This document shows, piece after piece, positions 16,799 through 26,342 of a stretch of DNA of 51,203 nucleotides; position 1 is the first letter of the stretch, and every line of letters begins with the position of its first letter. The DNA is from an uncultured Eubacteriales bacterium (GTDB lineage Bacteria > Bacillota > Clostridia > TANB77 > CAG-508). Below the pieces are notes generated by a model. That model worked only from the letters and a program-made list of their open reading frames with translations. It had not been told where the DNA came from and did not search any database. Made by a program: the position numbers and the translations under genes. The stretch covers positions 1 to 51,203 of the forward strand of contig CAOKHL010000011.1 in the NCBI GenBank assembly GCA_948468315.1, given 5' to 3'.

Positions 16799-18982
16799 TT
16801 ATTCTTCGTTTTTATCTGTGTTTATTGTTGATTCAAAAAACACTTCTTCTTTTTTATCTTCTTCTACTAATTCTGTTCTTTTTTCTCTTAATTCATTCAT
16901 AGCTAAATTTATTCTTCCTTGGTTGTCTATTTCTGTTACTTTCACAGTTATTTTTTCACCAATTTGAACATAATCTTCTACTCTTCTGATATGTTCTTTA
17001 GCTATTTTTGATATGTGTAATAATCCTTCTTTTCCATTTCCTAAATCTACAAATGCTCCATATGAAGTTATTCTTGTTACTGCTCCATAATAAATTCCAC
17101 CAACTTCAATTTCACGTACTATGTCTTCTATCATGTCCAAAGCATCATAAGCTTTTTCACTGTTTTGTCCATAAATATAGATTTGTCCATCTTCTTCGAT
17201 GTCAATTTTTACACCTGTTTCTTCTATTATTTTGTTTATTACTTTTCCACCTGTTCCTATTACATCTTTGATTTTTTCTACTTTAATTTTTGTTGTTATT
17301 ATTTTTGGTGCATATTCTGATATTTCTTCTCTTGGCTCAGAAATTACAGGTGCCATTATATCATTTAATATATACATACGTGCGTTATGTGTTCTTTCAA
17401 ATGCTTCTTTTATTATGTCATATGATAATCCATCTACTTTAATATCAACTTGTATAGCTGTAATTCCTTTTTCAGTTCCTCCAACTTTAAAGTCCATATC
17501 TCCAAAGAAGTCTTCTATTCCTTGGATGTCTGTCATCATTACATAATTGTCTGGATTTTCAGGGTCAGTTATTAATCCTGTTGATATTCCAGCAACTGGT
17601 CTTTTTATTGGTACACCTGCATCCATTAATGATAATGTACTTGCACATATACTTCCTTGTGATGTTGAACCATTTGATGATAATATTTCTGATACTACTC
17701 TTATTGCATATGGGAAGTCTTCTACTGATGGAAGTACTGGTACTAATGCTTTTTCTGCTAAAGCTCCGTGTCCTATTTCACGTCTTCCAGGTCCACGTGA
17801 AGTTCTAGCTTCTCCTACTGAATATGCAGGGAAGTTGTATTGATGCATATATCTTTTTGATTTTTCTGTATCTATTCCATCTAGTTCTTGTTCTTCGCTT
17901 ATCATTCCAAGTGTTGTTACTGACATTACTTGTGTCAATCCTCTTGTGAATAATCCGCTACCATGTACTCTTGGAAGTAATCCTACTTCACATGAAAGTG
18001 GTCTTATTTCATCTAAGCTTCTTCCATCAACACGTTTGTGTTCGTAGAATATCATATCTCTTACTACTTTTTTCTCTAATTTGTATAGGGCTTCTCCTAT
18101 ATTTGCTTTATCTTCTTCGAATTTATCTTCTCCGAATTTTTCTTTGTATATTTCATTTACTTTTTCTGTTAATTTAGCTATATTATCATCTCTTGTTGTT
18201 TTATCTTTTTCTGTTACAGCTGTTTTCATTTCTTCTTTGAAGTTTTCTGATAAATAGTCATATATTTCTGGTACAACTGTAAATGATTTATATTCAAATT
18301 TAGGTTTTCCTATTTCTTCTTTCATTTTAGATATGAATTCACATATTTTTTTGATTTCTACATGTGCTGCTTTTATAGCTTCTAACATTACATCATCTGG
18401 AATTTCATTTCCTCCAGCTTCTATCATTGCTATTTTGTCTGCTGTTCCTGCAACTGTTAAAGTTAAATCACTTGAAGCTCTTTGCTCTTCTGTTGGGTTT
18501 ATTACTATTTCGTTATCTACTAAACCTACATTTACTGCTGCTGTTGGTCCTCCAAATGGAATGTCTGATATTGATAATGCTGCTGATGCTCCTATCATTG
18601 CAGCTACTTCTGGTGAGTTGTCTTGTTCTACTGAAAGTACTGTTGCAACAACTACTACATCATTTCTGAAGTCTTTTGGGAATAGTGGTCTTAGTGGTCT
18701 ATCTATTGCTCTTGATGTTAATATTGCTTTATCTGTTGGTTTTCCTTCTCTTTTTGTAAATGAACCTGGTATTTTTCCTACTGAATATAGTTTTTCTTCA
18801 TAATCTACTGATAATGGGAAAAAGTCTATTCCTTCTTTTGGTTCTTTTGATGCTGTTACATTTACCATAACAACTGTATCTCCATATCTTACTAATACAC
18901 TTCCATTTGCTAAACTAGCCATTTTTCCAGTTTCTATTGTTAATTTTCTTCCTGCTAATTCTGTTTCATAAATTTTAAACAT
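16799..18982 (-). CDS. pnp: Polyribonucleotide nucleotidyltransferase
   Basis: 727 residues. The start ATG 18982 (MFKIYETELAGRK) has AAAAGGAGAAATTTT upstream, although the frame is open further up. There are two RNase PH-type domains: LANGSVLVRYGDTVVMV at the first, LLPRVHGSGLFTRGLTQ and SNGSTSQGSICASTLSLMDAG at the second. A KH domain (IKDVIGTGGKVINKIIEETG; GTGG where GPGG is usual) and a C-terminal S1 domain (GAVTRITSYGAFVDLGNGKE) follow. It performs 3'-5' phosphorolytic RNA decay. It lies downstream of rpsO, the conserved pairing. Confidence 0.98.
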   Translation of the reverse strand: MFKIYETELAGRKLTIETGKMASLANGSVLVRYGDTVVMVNVTASKEPKEGIDFFPLSVDYEEKLYSVGKIPGSFTKREGKPTDKAILTSRAIDRPLRPLFPKDFRNDVVVVATVLSVEQDNSPEVAAMIGASAALSISDIPFGGPTAAVNVGLVDNEIVINPTEEQRASSDLTLTVAGTADKIAMIEAGGNEIPDDVMLEAIKAAHVEIKKICEFISKMKEEIGKPKFEYKSFTVVPEIYDYLSENFKEEMKTAVTEKDKTTRDDNIAKLTEKVNEIYKEKFGEDKFEEDKANIGEALYKLEKKVVRDMIFYEHKRVDGRSLDEIRPLSCEVGLLPRVHGSGLFTRGLTQVMSVTTLGMISEEQELDGIDTEKSKRYMHQYNFPAYSVGEARTSRGPGRREIGHGALAEKALVPVLPSVEDFPYAIRVVSEILSSNGSTSQGSICASTLSLMDAGVPIKRPVAGISTGLITDPENPDNYVMMTDIQGIEDFFGDMDFKVGGTEKGITAIQVDIKVDGLSYDIIKEAFERTHNARMYILNDIMAPVISEPREEISEYAPKIITTKIKVEKIKDVIGTGGKVINKIIEETGVKIDIEEDGQIYIYGQNSEKAYDALDMIEDIVREIEVGGIYYGAVTRITSYGAFVDLGNGKEGLLHISKIAKEHIRRVEDYVQIGEKITVKVTEIDNQGRINLAMNELREKRTELVEEDKKEEVFFESTINTDKNEE

Positions 18983-19137
18983 AAAATTTCTCCTTTTCAT
19001 ACTAATTTTTGACACCACTTGTCTTTTTATTGATTTGTTTTTTAGTTTATTATTAGTATGTAACCTCTATAATATGTTTCGATTTTAAACACATTATACA
19101 AGCTACACTTAACTAATATATAAACTACAATCTTAAA

Positions 19138-19168
19138 AATAGAGGGCAAACTAAAACTGCCCCCTTTT
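19138..19168 (-). terminator. Terminator of rpsO
   Basis: Minus strand GGGGGCAG...TTGCCCTC stem followed by TATTTTT. Confidence 0.8.
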
Positions 19169-19170
19169 TA

Positions 19171-19437
19171 TTATTTTCTTAATCCTAATTTTTCAACTAT
19201 TTCTCTATATCTATTTACATCTTTTTTAGCTAAATAGTTTAATAAGTTTCTTCTTTTACCAACCATTTTTAATAGTCCTCTTCTTGAATGGTTGTCTTTT
19301 TTATGAACTTTTAAGTGTTCTGTTAATTCATTGATTCTTTCTGTTAAAAGAGCTATTTGTACTTCTGGAGAACCAGTGTCTTTTTCATCTCTTTTATATT
19401 TTTCAATGATTTCTGCCTTTGATTCTTTTGATATCAT
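19171..19437 (-). CDS. rpsO: 30S ribosomal protein S15
   Basis: 88 residues, standard length. [24 protein letters not shown], then the [25 protein letters not shown] segment that contacts 16S rRNA helices 20-22. It has its own promoter and a leader of about 90 nt in which S15 autoregulation could occur; no fold was recognised. Confidence 0.98.
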   Translation of the reverse strand: MISKESKAEIIEKYKRDEKDTGSPEVQIALLTERINELTEHLKVHKKDNHSRRGLLKMVGKRRNLLNYLAKKDVNRYREIVEKLGLRK

Positions 19438-19532
19438 TTTTGCACCTCCTATTTTTCTTTTCTCCTTAAACCTGGTTTAAAATCGGGTGTCTAATTATTT
19501 AACTAAGTTTGAGGAATTTTTTTACGGTTTCT

Positions 19533-19561
19533 ATTTTATCATATTTTTTGGGGTTTGGCAA
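19533..19561 (-). promoter_or_regulatory. Sigma-A promoter of rpsO
   Basis: Minus strand TTGCCA (19561..19556), 17 bp, TAAAAT (19538..19533). Confidence 0.75.
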
Positions 19562-19617
19562 GGGGGTATAATAAATTTTCTGGATAATATATATTTCATT
19601 TAATACCTAAAATTTTG

Positions 19618-20725
19618 TTACTCTAAACCATCTGCATATTTTTCTTCAAAAACAGGTGTAGGAATACCAACAATTGGCCTAATTGGTCCGCTATCTCTAT
19701 CTCCATCTATTGACGATGAAATAACTCGATTATATGTTATATTATATTTAAGTAACTCGTTATTAACATTACCGAGGAGAAGCAAACCAATATCGTTCAT
19801 TATTATAACCATACATCAAATATTTAGTTGCATGAACTAAATGAACAATTCCATCGAATGGTTCATATCCCAAATCTGAAATTTCAGAAGTTAATGTAAA
19901 TCCGCATACTTCTTTATAAGATGCTAAAAACAATTCTATAGTTGGAGAACCTATAGCAAATACTGCGTCTTCATTTTTATATTTGTTCCAAGGTGACGTT
20001 GCAGAAACATCTGTAAGCCAAGCTGTTGCCAATACCGCTTTACTGTCTTTTGAAGAATTTAATATTGAGCTAACCCTATAGTTTAATTTTTGTCCAACTA
20101 AGCTAACTTCAAATCCTTCTGGATACTTTGAACTTTCTTCAAATAGATTAAAGTCTCCAATAGGACTTTGCGCAGCCAAATATGTATATTTTTCATCAAC
20201 ATAGTATACCCTCCATAATGTCACTTCCTCTTTAGCTTCATATTTTGTTGCCCTTTTACCAAGCCAATCTGTATGGATAGGAGAACCTAATGTAAAATTA
20301 GTGTCATAAAATCCAACATCCTCCTTTTTATCTTCTTCTCCACCTTGTCCATTATCTCCTGTTGTTAATTTTCCATCTGCATCTAATACATACTTCTTCT
20401 TTGATGTCTCTATATCCCACCCTGTACTTGTCTCAGTCAAAGTATAATTTCCTTCTCCAACATTATTTTTCAAAGCACTGTCTAAAGCTTCTGTACTTTC
20501 TATTTTTCCCAATCCATTTAATCTAGCTTCCATTATTGCTAATTTTACTTGTTCATCTAATTGTGCTGCTGATGTTGTCTTTTTTGTCTCTGCTGCCTTT
20601 CCTAAAATTCCATTTTGCCCTGTTAACATCGCAATACTTATTGCTGCTAATATTAACAATACAATAATAGTCACAATTAGCGCTATCAAAGTAATACCTT
20701 TTTCTTGTTTAACTTTTAATTTCAT
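19618..20725 (-). CDS. Secreted or pilin-like protein with type IV pilin N-terminus, frame changes at a CGG codon
   Basis: About 368 residues if read across the shift. MKLKVKQEKGITLIALIVTI is a prepilin-type N-terminus: basic leader, G, then the hydrophobic helix with a Glu-like position replaced. A low-complexity GNGQGGEEDKKED linker follows at about residue 122, then a globular domain ending YNNERYWFASP. Here the frame reads CGG TAA (19774..19769). Skipping the C of CGG gives GNVNNELLKYNI and an uninterrupted C-terminus with SGPIRPIVGIP, the usual ending of this clostridial family (YWLASP ... RPIV). AAGGAGGAAAACAA precedes the ATG. Function is probably cell surface; the exact role is unknown. 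Confidence 0.75.
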
Positions 20726-20755
20726 TTGTTTTCCTCCTTAAATTTTTCTTTTTTT

Positions 20756-20784
20756 ATACTATCATAATGAAATTTATTTTTCAA
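20756..20784 (-). promoter_or_regulatory. Promoter of the pilin-like gene
   Basis: Minus strand TTGAAA (20784..20779), 17 bp, TAGTAT (20761..20756). Confidence 0.65.
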
Positions 20785-20801
20785 TACAATAAAAAAAAAT
20801 T

Positions 20802-20849
20802 AAAATACCTACAAAAAAATATTTTATAGATATTTTTTGTAGGTATTTA
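20802..20849 (-). terminator. Terminator upstream of the pilin-like gene
   Basis: AAATACCTACAAAAAA pairs with TTTTTTGTAGGTATTT around an AT loop; a T-rich run follows on the minus strand. It separates the M23 peptidase gene from the pilin-like gene. Confidence 0.8.
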
Positions 20850-20901
20850 TCTTATAGTAACATCATGTTCTTCAACATTATTGCCAATATTTTCAATATG
20901 T

Positions 20902-20987
20902 ATTGTGCAAATTTTGACCATTTCATTGTGCAAATTTTGACCATTTCATTGTGCAATTTTCGAGTGTTTTGTTGTGCAAATTTTGAG
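20902..20987. repeat. Four direct repeats of 23-24 bp with core TTGTGCAA
   Basis: ATTGTGCAAATTTTGACC plus ATTTC occurs at 20902 and, identically, at 20925. Degenerate copies begin at 20948 and 20971. An open frame through the repeats (20852-21061, minus) is a product of the repetition and not treated as a gene. Together with the terminator and promoter at 20756-20849 this fills the 320-bp gap between the M23 and pilin-like genes. Confidence 0.8.
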
Positions 20988-21045
20988 ACAAAAAATATAA
21001 GAAGATATTTAACCCATATCTTCCTATAAACATTTCCAAATAAAC

Positions 21046-21885
21046 CTAAAATTCCATACAACTACCAGGATTTACATACTCTCCATCTTTCATCAACTCA
21101 AAATGTAAATGATAATCATCTAAAAATTCAAAAGTTGCTGTATTTCCAACAGTACCAATAGTTTGTCCAGCTTCAATTTCTTCACCTTCAACAACAAACT
21201 CAGCAGTCAAAAGATTGCTATATACTGTTTTATAACCACCAGCATGATTTACAATAACAGTCAAACCATATCTAGGGTCATTTTTTATTGCAAAAACTGT
21301 TCCACTAGCTGCAGCTTTTACAACAGATGTTTTATCAGCCTTAATATCTACACCATTATGTGTTACCCATTCTTCAAGAGTTTCAGAATACACTAATGAA
21401 TCTGGAGCAAACTCTCTAATTATTTCACCTTTAATCGGAGCTTCAAATTTCACTTCTTCATTCTCTTTATTTGCCTCTACTTCATTTGATGTAGTATTAG
21501 CATTTGTCTCTACAGTATTTGTTGTGTTTTGAGTAGTTGTATTTTGTGTAGTGTTATTTGCTGCTGTATTTGTTGTATTTTTAGAACTTGTATTTTGTGC
21601 AGCTGTATTTTCATTTTTACTTGAAGTATTACTATTTAATTCATTTGTAGCTTCATTTACAGTCTTTCCTATATCTATACTAACAGACTCAAAATCATCA
21701 TCATTTTCTTCTTTAACTTGACCGAATTGCCCTTGTAAAATTTCTGAATCTCCTTCTGTTTTTGAATTATTTACATTTAACATATACACAATTAAAGATG
21801 CCATAAGTATACCTATGATTACAATTCCTGATATAATCATCCCCATTGTTATTTTTTCTTCATTTTCTTTAAAATGTACTCCCAT
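21046..21885 (-). CDS. Membrane-anchored M23 (LytM) peptidase, SpoIIQ-like
   Basis: 279 residues: a short cytoplasmic N-terminus, one membrane segment (about 15-38), an Asn/Thr-rich spacer with repeats of the type NTTQNTT (about 85-145), and a C-terminal M23 domain. Zinc and catalytic motifs are complete: THNGVDI (H-x3-D) near residue 186 and HLHFEL (H-x-H) near 263. The order membrane anchor, linker, LytM domain is that of SpoIIQ-type proteins, but general cell-wall endopeptidases look the same, so a sporulation role is only possible. Glycyl or peptide cross-bridges would be the substrate. Confidence 0.85.
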   Translation of the reverse strand: MGVHFKENEEKITMGMIISGIVIIGILMASLIVYMLNVNNSKTEGDSEILQGQFGQVKEENDDDFESVSIDIGKTVNEATNELNSNTSSKNENTAAQNTSSKNTTNTAANNTTQNTTTQNTTNTVETNANTTSNEVEANKENEEVKFEAPIKGEIIREFAPDSLVYSETLEEWVTHNGVDIKADKTSVVKAAASGTVFAIKNDPRYGLTVIVNHAGGYKTVYSNLLTAEFVVEGEEIEAGQTIGTVGNTATFEFLDDYHLHFELMKDGEYVNPGSCMEF

Positions 21886-21948
21886 ATAATCCTCCTTAAA
21901 ATTTAATTAATCATATTATTTACATTTTAAGGATTTTTATACTCTTTA

Positions 21949-22761
21949 TTACAATATTATTATATCTTGGATTTCTTTTGGATTATTCATTACATAAATT
22001 TCTGTCAAATCTTTTAAATCATATTTTTCGTACTCTTCCTTCTCCAGAAAATTAGCTATATTTGAGCTATTTTTTAATCTTATATTATAATCATTTATAA
22101 TTTTACCATTAAACCTCTTCTTTTTTATTTTCACATTTTCTTCCAAATTAACCAAAATACTATTATCATTTATTACATACTTATTTATTAACTCTTCCGA
22201 AAAATCTACATTTAAAATTATATCCGATTTTGATAAAGCTTTTTTCTTATTATTTGTTAATGTTATAATTATTCCATTATCTTCCCAAAGCTTTTCTTTT
22301 AATATTCTAAAATAATTTATATTATTTGATACAACATCCAAAACTTTAAACTCTTTTGATAATCTTTCAACTAAATCTAACATAAAACTATTTACTTCAT
22401 TTATAGTTACACTAATTCGTTTTTCTTCACTTTTCATATCATTTTTTTCACAAATATTTTTTAAAATATCATGTATAAGAAGTCTAAATAAAACCTTACC
22501 ATCAACAATATCAAAACCATTACTATATAATAAATTAATAAAATCTGTATCCTGTTTCAAACTTTTTGAAATAATTACTTTTTTAACATTATTCTTATTT
22601 AAAACTTTTCTAATGTTATTTACAATTTTTATCTTTTTATTAAATTTTACATTTTCACATTTACAATTTAATAAAACCTTATCTTCTTTAACTTCTATAT
22701 TTTTAAATAATTTATTAAAAAACTTTAAATTTTCCACTTCTTCTATCAAAAAAACTTGCAT
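21949..22761 (-). CDS. Hypothetical Lys/Asn-rich protein (270 residues)
   Basis: I do not recognise the family. The start is taken as ATG 22761 because TTGGGTG lies seven bases before it; a GTG at 22770 in the same frame is possible but has no ribosome binding site. The protein is rich in Lys, Asn, Ile and Asp, with no clear membrane segment. Alternating hydrophobic strands (VKKVIISKSL, KSDIILNVDF) and helices suggest an alpha/beta fold, perhaps Rossmann-like. The first codons lie inside the 3' arm of the greA terminator, so translation start and termination compete for the same RNA. It lies between greA and the M23 gene. Confidence 0.6.
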   Translation of the reverse strand: MQVFLIEEVENLKFFNKLFKNIEVKEDKVLLNCKCENVKFNKKIKIVNNIRKVLNKNNVKKVIISKSLKQDTDFINLLYSNGFDIVDGKVLFRLLIHDILKNICEKNDMKSEEKRISVTINEVNSFMLDLVERLSKEFKVLDVVSNNINYFRILKEKLWEDNGIIITLTNNKKKALSKSDIILNVDFSEELINKYVINDNSILVNLEENVKIKKKRFNGKIINDYNIRLKNSSNIANFLEKEEYEKYDLKDLTEIYVMNNPKEIQDIIIL

Positions 22762-22796
22762 ACATTTCACCCAATAGAAATATATGCAAGTTTTTT
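22747..22796 (-). terminator. Terminator after greA that overlaps the next start codon
   Basis: Minus strand AACTTGCATA pairs with TATGCAAGTT, followed by TTTTTTG. The right arm contains ATG CAA GTT, the start of the next gene. Confidence 0.85.
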
Positions 22797-22812
22797 CTTA
22801 ACTATTACGTTT

Positions 22813-23289
22813 TTATTTTTTTATAGCTAATATCTTATATTTAATCATACCTGCTGGAGCTTCTACTTCAACTACTTCACCTTTTTTTCTTCCAAGTAAA
22901 GCTTTACCCATTGGTGACTCATTTGAAATTTTATTTTCAGATAAGTCTACTTCTGTTGAACCAACAATAGTATATTCTACATCTTCATCAAACTCTTCAT
23001 CATGTAATTTAACTAAATTACCAATTTGAACTGTTTTTGTATCAATTTCTTTACTATCAATTACTTTTGCATGTCTTATTTTTGCTTCTAATTCTGCAAT
23101 TTGTGTTTCGTTTTCTGATTGAGCATTTTTTGCTTCATCATATTCTGAGTTTTCAGATAAATCTCCAAATCCTCTAGCTATTTTTATTCTTTCAGCTATT
23201 TCTGTTCTTTTTTCTGTTTTTAAATAATTTAACTCCTCTTCTAATTTATCAAATCCTTCTTGAGTTAATATAACTTCTTGTTCTCCCAT
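22813..23289 (-). CDS. greA: Transcription elongation factor GreA
   Basis: 158 residues. The N-terminal coiled coil has [21 protein letters not shown] and the acidic tip motif [14 protein letters not shown] that reaches the RNA polymerase active site. The C-terminal FKBP-like domain has [24 protein letters not shown]. It rescues backtracked polymerase. It starts 2 bp after the SecF-like gene and is co-transcribed with secD/secF. Confidence 0.97.
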   Translation of the reverse strand: MGEQEVILTQEGFDKLEEELNYLKTEKRTEIAERIKIARGFGDLSENSEYDEAKNAQSENETQIAELEAKIRHAKVIDSKEIDTKTVQIGNLVKLHDEEFDEDVEYTIVGSTEVDLSENKISNESPMGKALLGRKKGEVVEVEAPAGMIKYKILAIKK

Positions 23290-23291
23290 TA

Positions 23292-23945
23292 TTAATCATT
23301 CTCCTTTTTGTCATTTTTTGGTAGCTTTTCTTTTTCATTTTGAAAATATATTGCTAAAGCTCCTACACTAATTATATATAATCCTATTGCAATACTATTT
23401 ACTATTCTTCCAAAAGGAACTCTTGTAATTGCAATTATTGAATAATATAGCATTTCTACAATTATAGGTAATAAGATACCTTTTAATAATACTTTGTTTA
23501 AACCTATTTTATGATACATTATTATAAAATATAATAATACTGCTTCAAATGTAACTATACCTGGTAATATGTAAGGTTTCAAAATATCTCTTATTCTTGT
23601 ATTTGGTATATCTACTATTTTGATATCATCATTAGAAATATCTGCATTACATTCTTCATTTATCTTTTTTATTATATTTTCTTTTTCTTCATTACTAATT
23701 TCATTTGATACTATTTCTACTGCATTTCCAAATCTTTCTACTTTTTGTACTTTAACTTCTTTATTTTCTAATATAGATTTTGATATTTCTTCTATTTTAG
23801 ATATATCAAGTTCTGTACTACTTGATAATATCATTTCCTGTCTATTTGAATATTGTAATTCTATATTAAAACCTTTTATTCCACATATCACTGCCCCTAT
23901 AATAATTACTATTGCTATAATAATATATAAATATTGTTTCTTCAT
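23292..23945 (-). CDS. Divergent, shortened SecF-like translocase subunit
   Basis: 217 residues: an N-terminal membrane segment, a periplasmic-type domain (about 25-125, [14 protein letters not shown], then the [12 protein letters not shown] boundary) and at least three further membrane segments. SecF normally has about 300 residues and six membrane segments; here the C-terminal part is shortened. Assignment rests on its place directly behind the SecD-like gene and on topology. SecDF uses ion flow to pull exported proteins outward. Confidence 0.65.
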   Translation of the reverse strand: MKKQYLYIIIAIVIIIGAVICGIKGFNIELQYSNRQEMILSSSTELDISKIEEISKSILENKEVKVQKVERFGNAVEIVSNEISNEEKENIIKKINEECNADISNDDIKIVDIPNTRIRDILKPYILPGIVTFEAVLLYFIIMYHKIGLNKVLLKGILLPIIVEMLYYSIIAITRVPFGRIVNSIAIGLYIISVGALAIYFQNEKEKLPKNDKKEND

Positions 23946-23963
23946 ATTTTTCTTTCCTTTCTA

Positions 23964-25427
23964 TTAATCTAGCATTTCTCTAGTTATAATATAGTTGTAA
24001 ACAACACTTAAAAGTATTCCCCAGAACATAACCATTCCAAATGTAGATATTTTTGTCCACTCTATAAATGCAAATACTACTGCAATTATAAATATAGGCA
24101 TAAGTTTCAATATAGCTGATTTAAATTCATTTAAATATGCATTATCTTTAAGTTCTTCATCTTTTTCATTTATTTTAGCTAATCTACATATTAATATATA
24201 ATTTATAGCTAACATTATTATTCCTGCCACAATACTTTCTATTGTTATTGCAACATTTGTGTATCTTACTAGTAATAAATATAATGCTACAAATCCAATA
24301 TATGCTACTGCTGATATAAATCCTCTTGATTTATGTTTTAATATTAATAATATTAAGCTAATTACTACAATTATTACAACTACATATATCACTTTTTGTA
24401 TCATATCTTGTGAAATATCAGTATTTATATAGTTATTTGCCGAAATTTTATATGTAAGAGGCATTTTTCCTGAATTTACAATTAGAGCTATTGTTGATGC
24501 AGATTGTAATGTTTCAGAAATAGAAGCTGTATCATTTGTTGCTTGGTTCATAGATAAATCTATAATTCCATCTTCTATTGGAGTATCAAAACTTGTTGTT
24601 ATCATGTCGTTATTATCTATTGATAATATAATTTTCTTTTGAGTATCTTCTTTTGATGTATTATCTTCATTTTCTGTATTTTCGTTATTTTCTGTTGATA
24701 CTTCCGCTTCTCCTTCAACTGCATTTTCATCTTCTGTATTTGTATTTTCATTGTTTTCTTTATTTTCAGTTTCTTTTTTAGTTGCATATTCTCCTGTGCT
24801 TATTTGTTTTAATTTATTTTTTCCTTCTTTATTAAATTCAATTTGAAGATATACAGTTGTTCCTGCAGATGTGTTATTATATACTGCTGAAACATTTTTT
24901 ATGTCTTCATTTGTTATAAATACTTTTGAATTATCCTCAGAGTCTTTTATAGCAAAATTTGCAACTTGTAATAAATTACTTACAGTGTGGTCTGTCGTAT
25001 TGTCTTCTGGTAATTGTAAATATATTTTACCATTATCTTTATCCATACCAATATTATAATCTTCTACTTGTAAATTTTTTAATCTAGCTTCAATTATAGA
25101 TTTAGCCTTCTCATAGTTTTCTAATTTTAATTCTTCATCAGGATTTACTTTTTTGTCTGTTTTTTGATAAGAATATGATGAAATACTACTATCTGTATAG
25201 CTATCTGTATCTCCAACCACCTTACCATTTGAATCAGTAACTTCTGTTGCATCACTTACTTCAAAAACAAGTTCTCTGTATCCTTTTAAATCTTTCCCAA
25301 ATTCGTAATTTTTTACTTGATTTTCCATCCTGTTAGCACTTTGTTTATATACTCCCAAAAATGACACTAAACATATAACCAATATCGCTAAAATTTCTGT
25401 TATTAATTTTAATTTATTCCCTTTCAA
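23964..25427 (-). CDS. secD: Divergent SecD-like protein-export subunit
   Basis: 487 residues. One N-terminal membrane segment, then GKDLKGYRELVFEV, a degenerate form of the SecD D1 motif (DLxGG-x-L). ARLKNLQVEDYNIGMDKDNGKIYLQLPE is the typical P1 sequence. A charged Glu/Asn-rich insertion sits at about 228-275, then ASTIALIVNSGKMPLTYKI and five membrane segments in the last 170 residues. The family normally has GG at D1; here it is GY. It forms an operon with the SecF-like gene and greA. Confidence 0.8.
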   Translation of the reverse strand: MKGNKLKLITEILAILVICLVSFLGVYKQSANRMENQVKNYEFGKDLKGYRELVFEVSDATEVTDSNGKVVGDTDSYTDSSISSYSYQKTDKKVNPDEELKLENYEKAKSIIEARLKNLQVEDYNIGMDKDNGKIYLQLPEDNTTDHTVSNLLQVANFAIKDSEDNSKVFITNEDIKNVSAVYNNTSAGTTVYLQIEFNKEGKNKLKQISTGEYATKKETENKENNENTNTEDENAVEGEAEVSTENNENTENEDNTSKEDTQKKIILSIDNNDMITTSFDTPIEDGIIDLSMNQATNDTASISETLQSASTIALIVNSGKMPLTYKISANNYINTDISQDMIQKVIYVVVIIVVISLILLILKHKSRGFISAVAYIGFVALYLLLVRYTNVAITIESIVAGIIMLAINYILICRLAKINEKDEELKDNAYLNEFKSAILKLMPIFIIAVVFAFIEWTKISTFGMVMFWGILLSVVYNYIITREMLD

Positions 25428-25453
25428 TTTTTTTCCTCCTTATTTTTTACTTT

Positions 25454-26115
25454 TTATAATAATTTTGTATTATTTATAATTATCTCATACCATATCTTCA
25501 AATACTTCGCCGCATATTTACTCATTATTGTTCTATCCATGAAAATTTTAAAATAATCAAGCACTGGACATATTTTTATATCAATATCTAATTTCAATGT
25601 AATTATTTTATTTTCTGTATCTAACTTTAAGTCTGAACTAGTTACAGCATAATTTACTTTATCATGAATGTCAAATGTTGCAATATTAGTTTTAGAAACC
25701 CTTGACCTATCTACATCTGATTTATCTGCTAAAATCAATGCTGCTGATATATTACTTATTGCTGTACCTGTACTTTCATCATGGTTTCCGTATTGCCATC
25801 ATTATTTCTGTTCTTTCTTCAACACTCATACCCATATCTTTTAAAATATTATAACTAAGTATCGCTCCAGAATGAGCATGGTCTACTCTATTTACACAAT
25901 TTCCTATATCATGCATATATCCTGCTATTCTTGCAAGTTCAACAGTCCTTTCATCATAACCTAAATCTCTTAATATATCCCCTGCTCTCTTCGATACTAT
26001 TCCCAAATGCCTATACGAATGTTCTGTATAACCGAAGTCCATCTAACTGTTTTTGAGCACCTTCTATCAATGCCTTTACCTCAGGATTGTTCTTTATATC
26101 TTCTAAAGTTACCAA
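25454..26115 (-). CDS. HD-domain phosphohydrolase, two frame changes, both at CGG codons
   Basis: Read across both shifts this is a 219-residue protein. The start is TTG 26115 with AGGGAGGCCAAAA upstream; it begins VTLEDIKNNPEVKALIEGAQKQLDGL. At CGG (26034..26032) skipping the C gives GYTEHSYRHLGIVSKRA. The HD motif is intact in AGYMHDIGNCVNRVDHAHSG. At a second CGG (25790..25788) skipping the C gives GNHDESTGTAISNISAALIL, then ADKSDVDRSRV, as in related proteins (AIGNHDE). Two independent shifts in one gene, with no other stop codon or defect, make simple decay unlikely. The substrate is unknown; a nucleotide or phosphomonoester is expected for the family. Confidence 0.8.
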
Positions 26116-26157
26116 TTTTGGCCTCCCTATTCTTTTATTTTGTTTTGAACTTTTTCT

Positions 26158-26186
26158 ATTTTAGCCCAAATATCAAAAAATATCAA
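26158..26186 (-). promoter_or_regulatory. Promoter of the HD gene
   Basis: Minus strand TTGATA (26186..26181), 17 bp, TAAAAT (26163..26158). Confidence 0.65.
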
Positions 26187-26209
26187 TATTTTTTCAAAAT
26201 TTTTTTCAA

Positions 26210-26283
26210 TTCCCTGTTTAGTACCGGTTCTTTTTCGAGGAATTAGCTATTTCCCTGTTGAGTGCCAGTTCTTTTTTGGGGAA
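26210..26283 (+). repeat. REP-like hairpin pair, site A
   Basis: Two direct units of about 33 bp. The first is TTCCCTG-TTTAGTACCGGTTCTTTTT-CGAGGAA, the second has GTGCCAGTTC. They are separated by TTAGCTAT. Each unit has short inverted ends. Confidence 0.85.
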
Positions 26284-26285
26284 AA

Positions 26286-26314
26286 TTGACAAATTTTTTT
26301 TTTTATATTAATAT
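26286..26314 (+). promoter_or_regulatory. Promoter of the PyrE-like gene
   Basis: TTGACA (26286-26291), 17 bp, TAATAT (26309-26314), immediately after REP site A. Confidence 0.7.
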
Positions 26315-26342
26315 AAATATAAATTTTAAGGAGGATTTAATT

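Noticed and set aside
20902..20987. Possible CRISPR array
   Set aside because: Copies follow each other with no spacers, and no cas genes are nearby.
20852..21061. 69-codon open frame on the minus strand
   Set aside because: It is mostly a translation of the 23-bp direct repeats and has no ribosome binding site or family resemblance.
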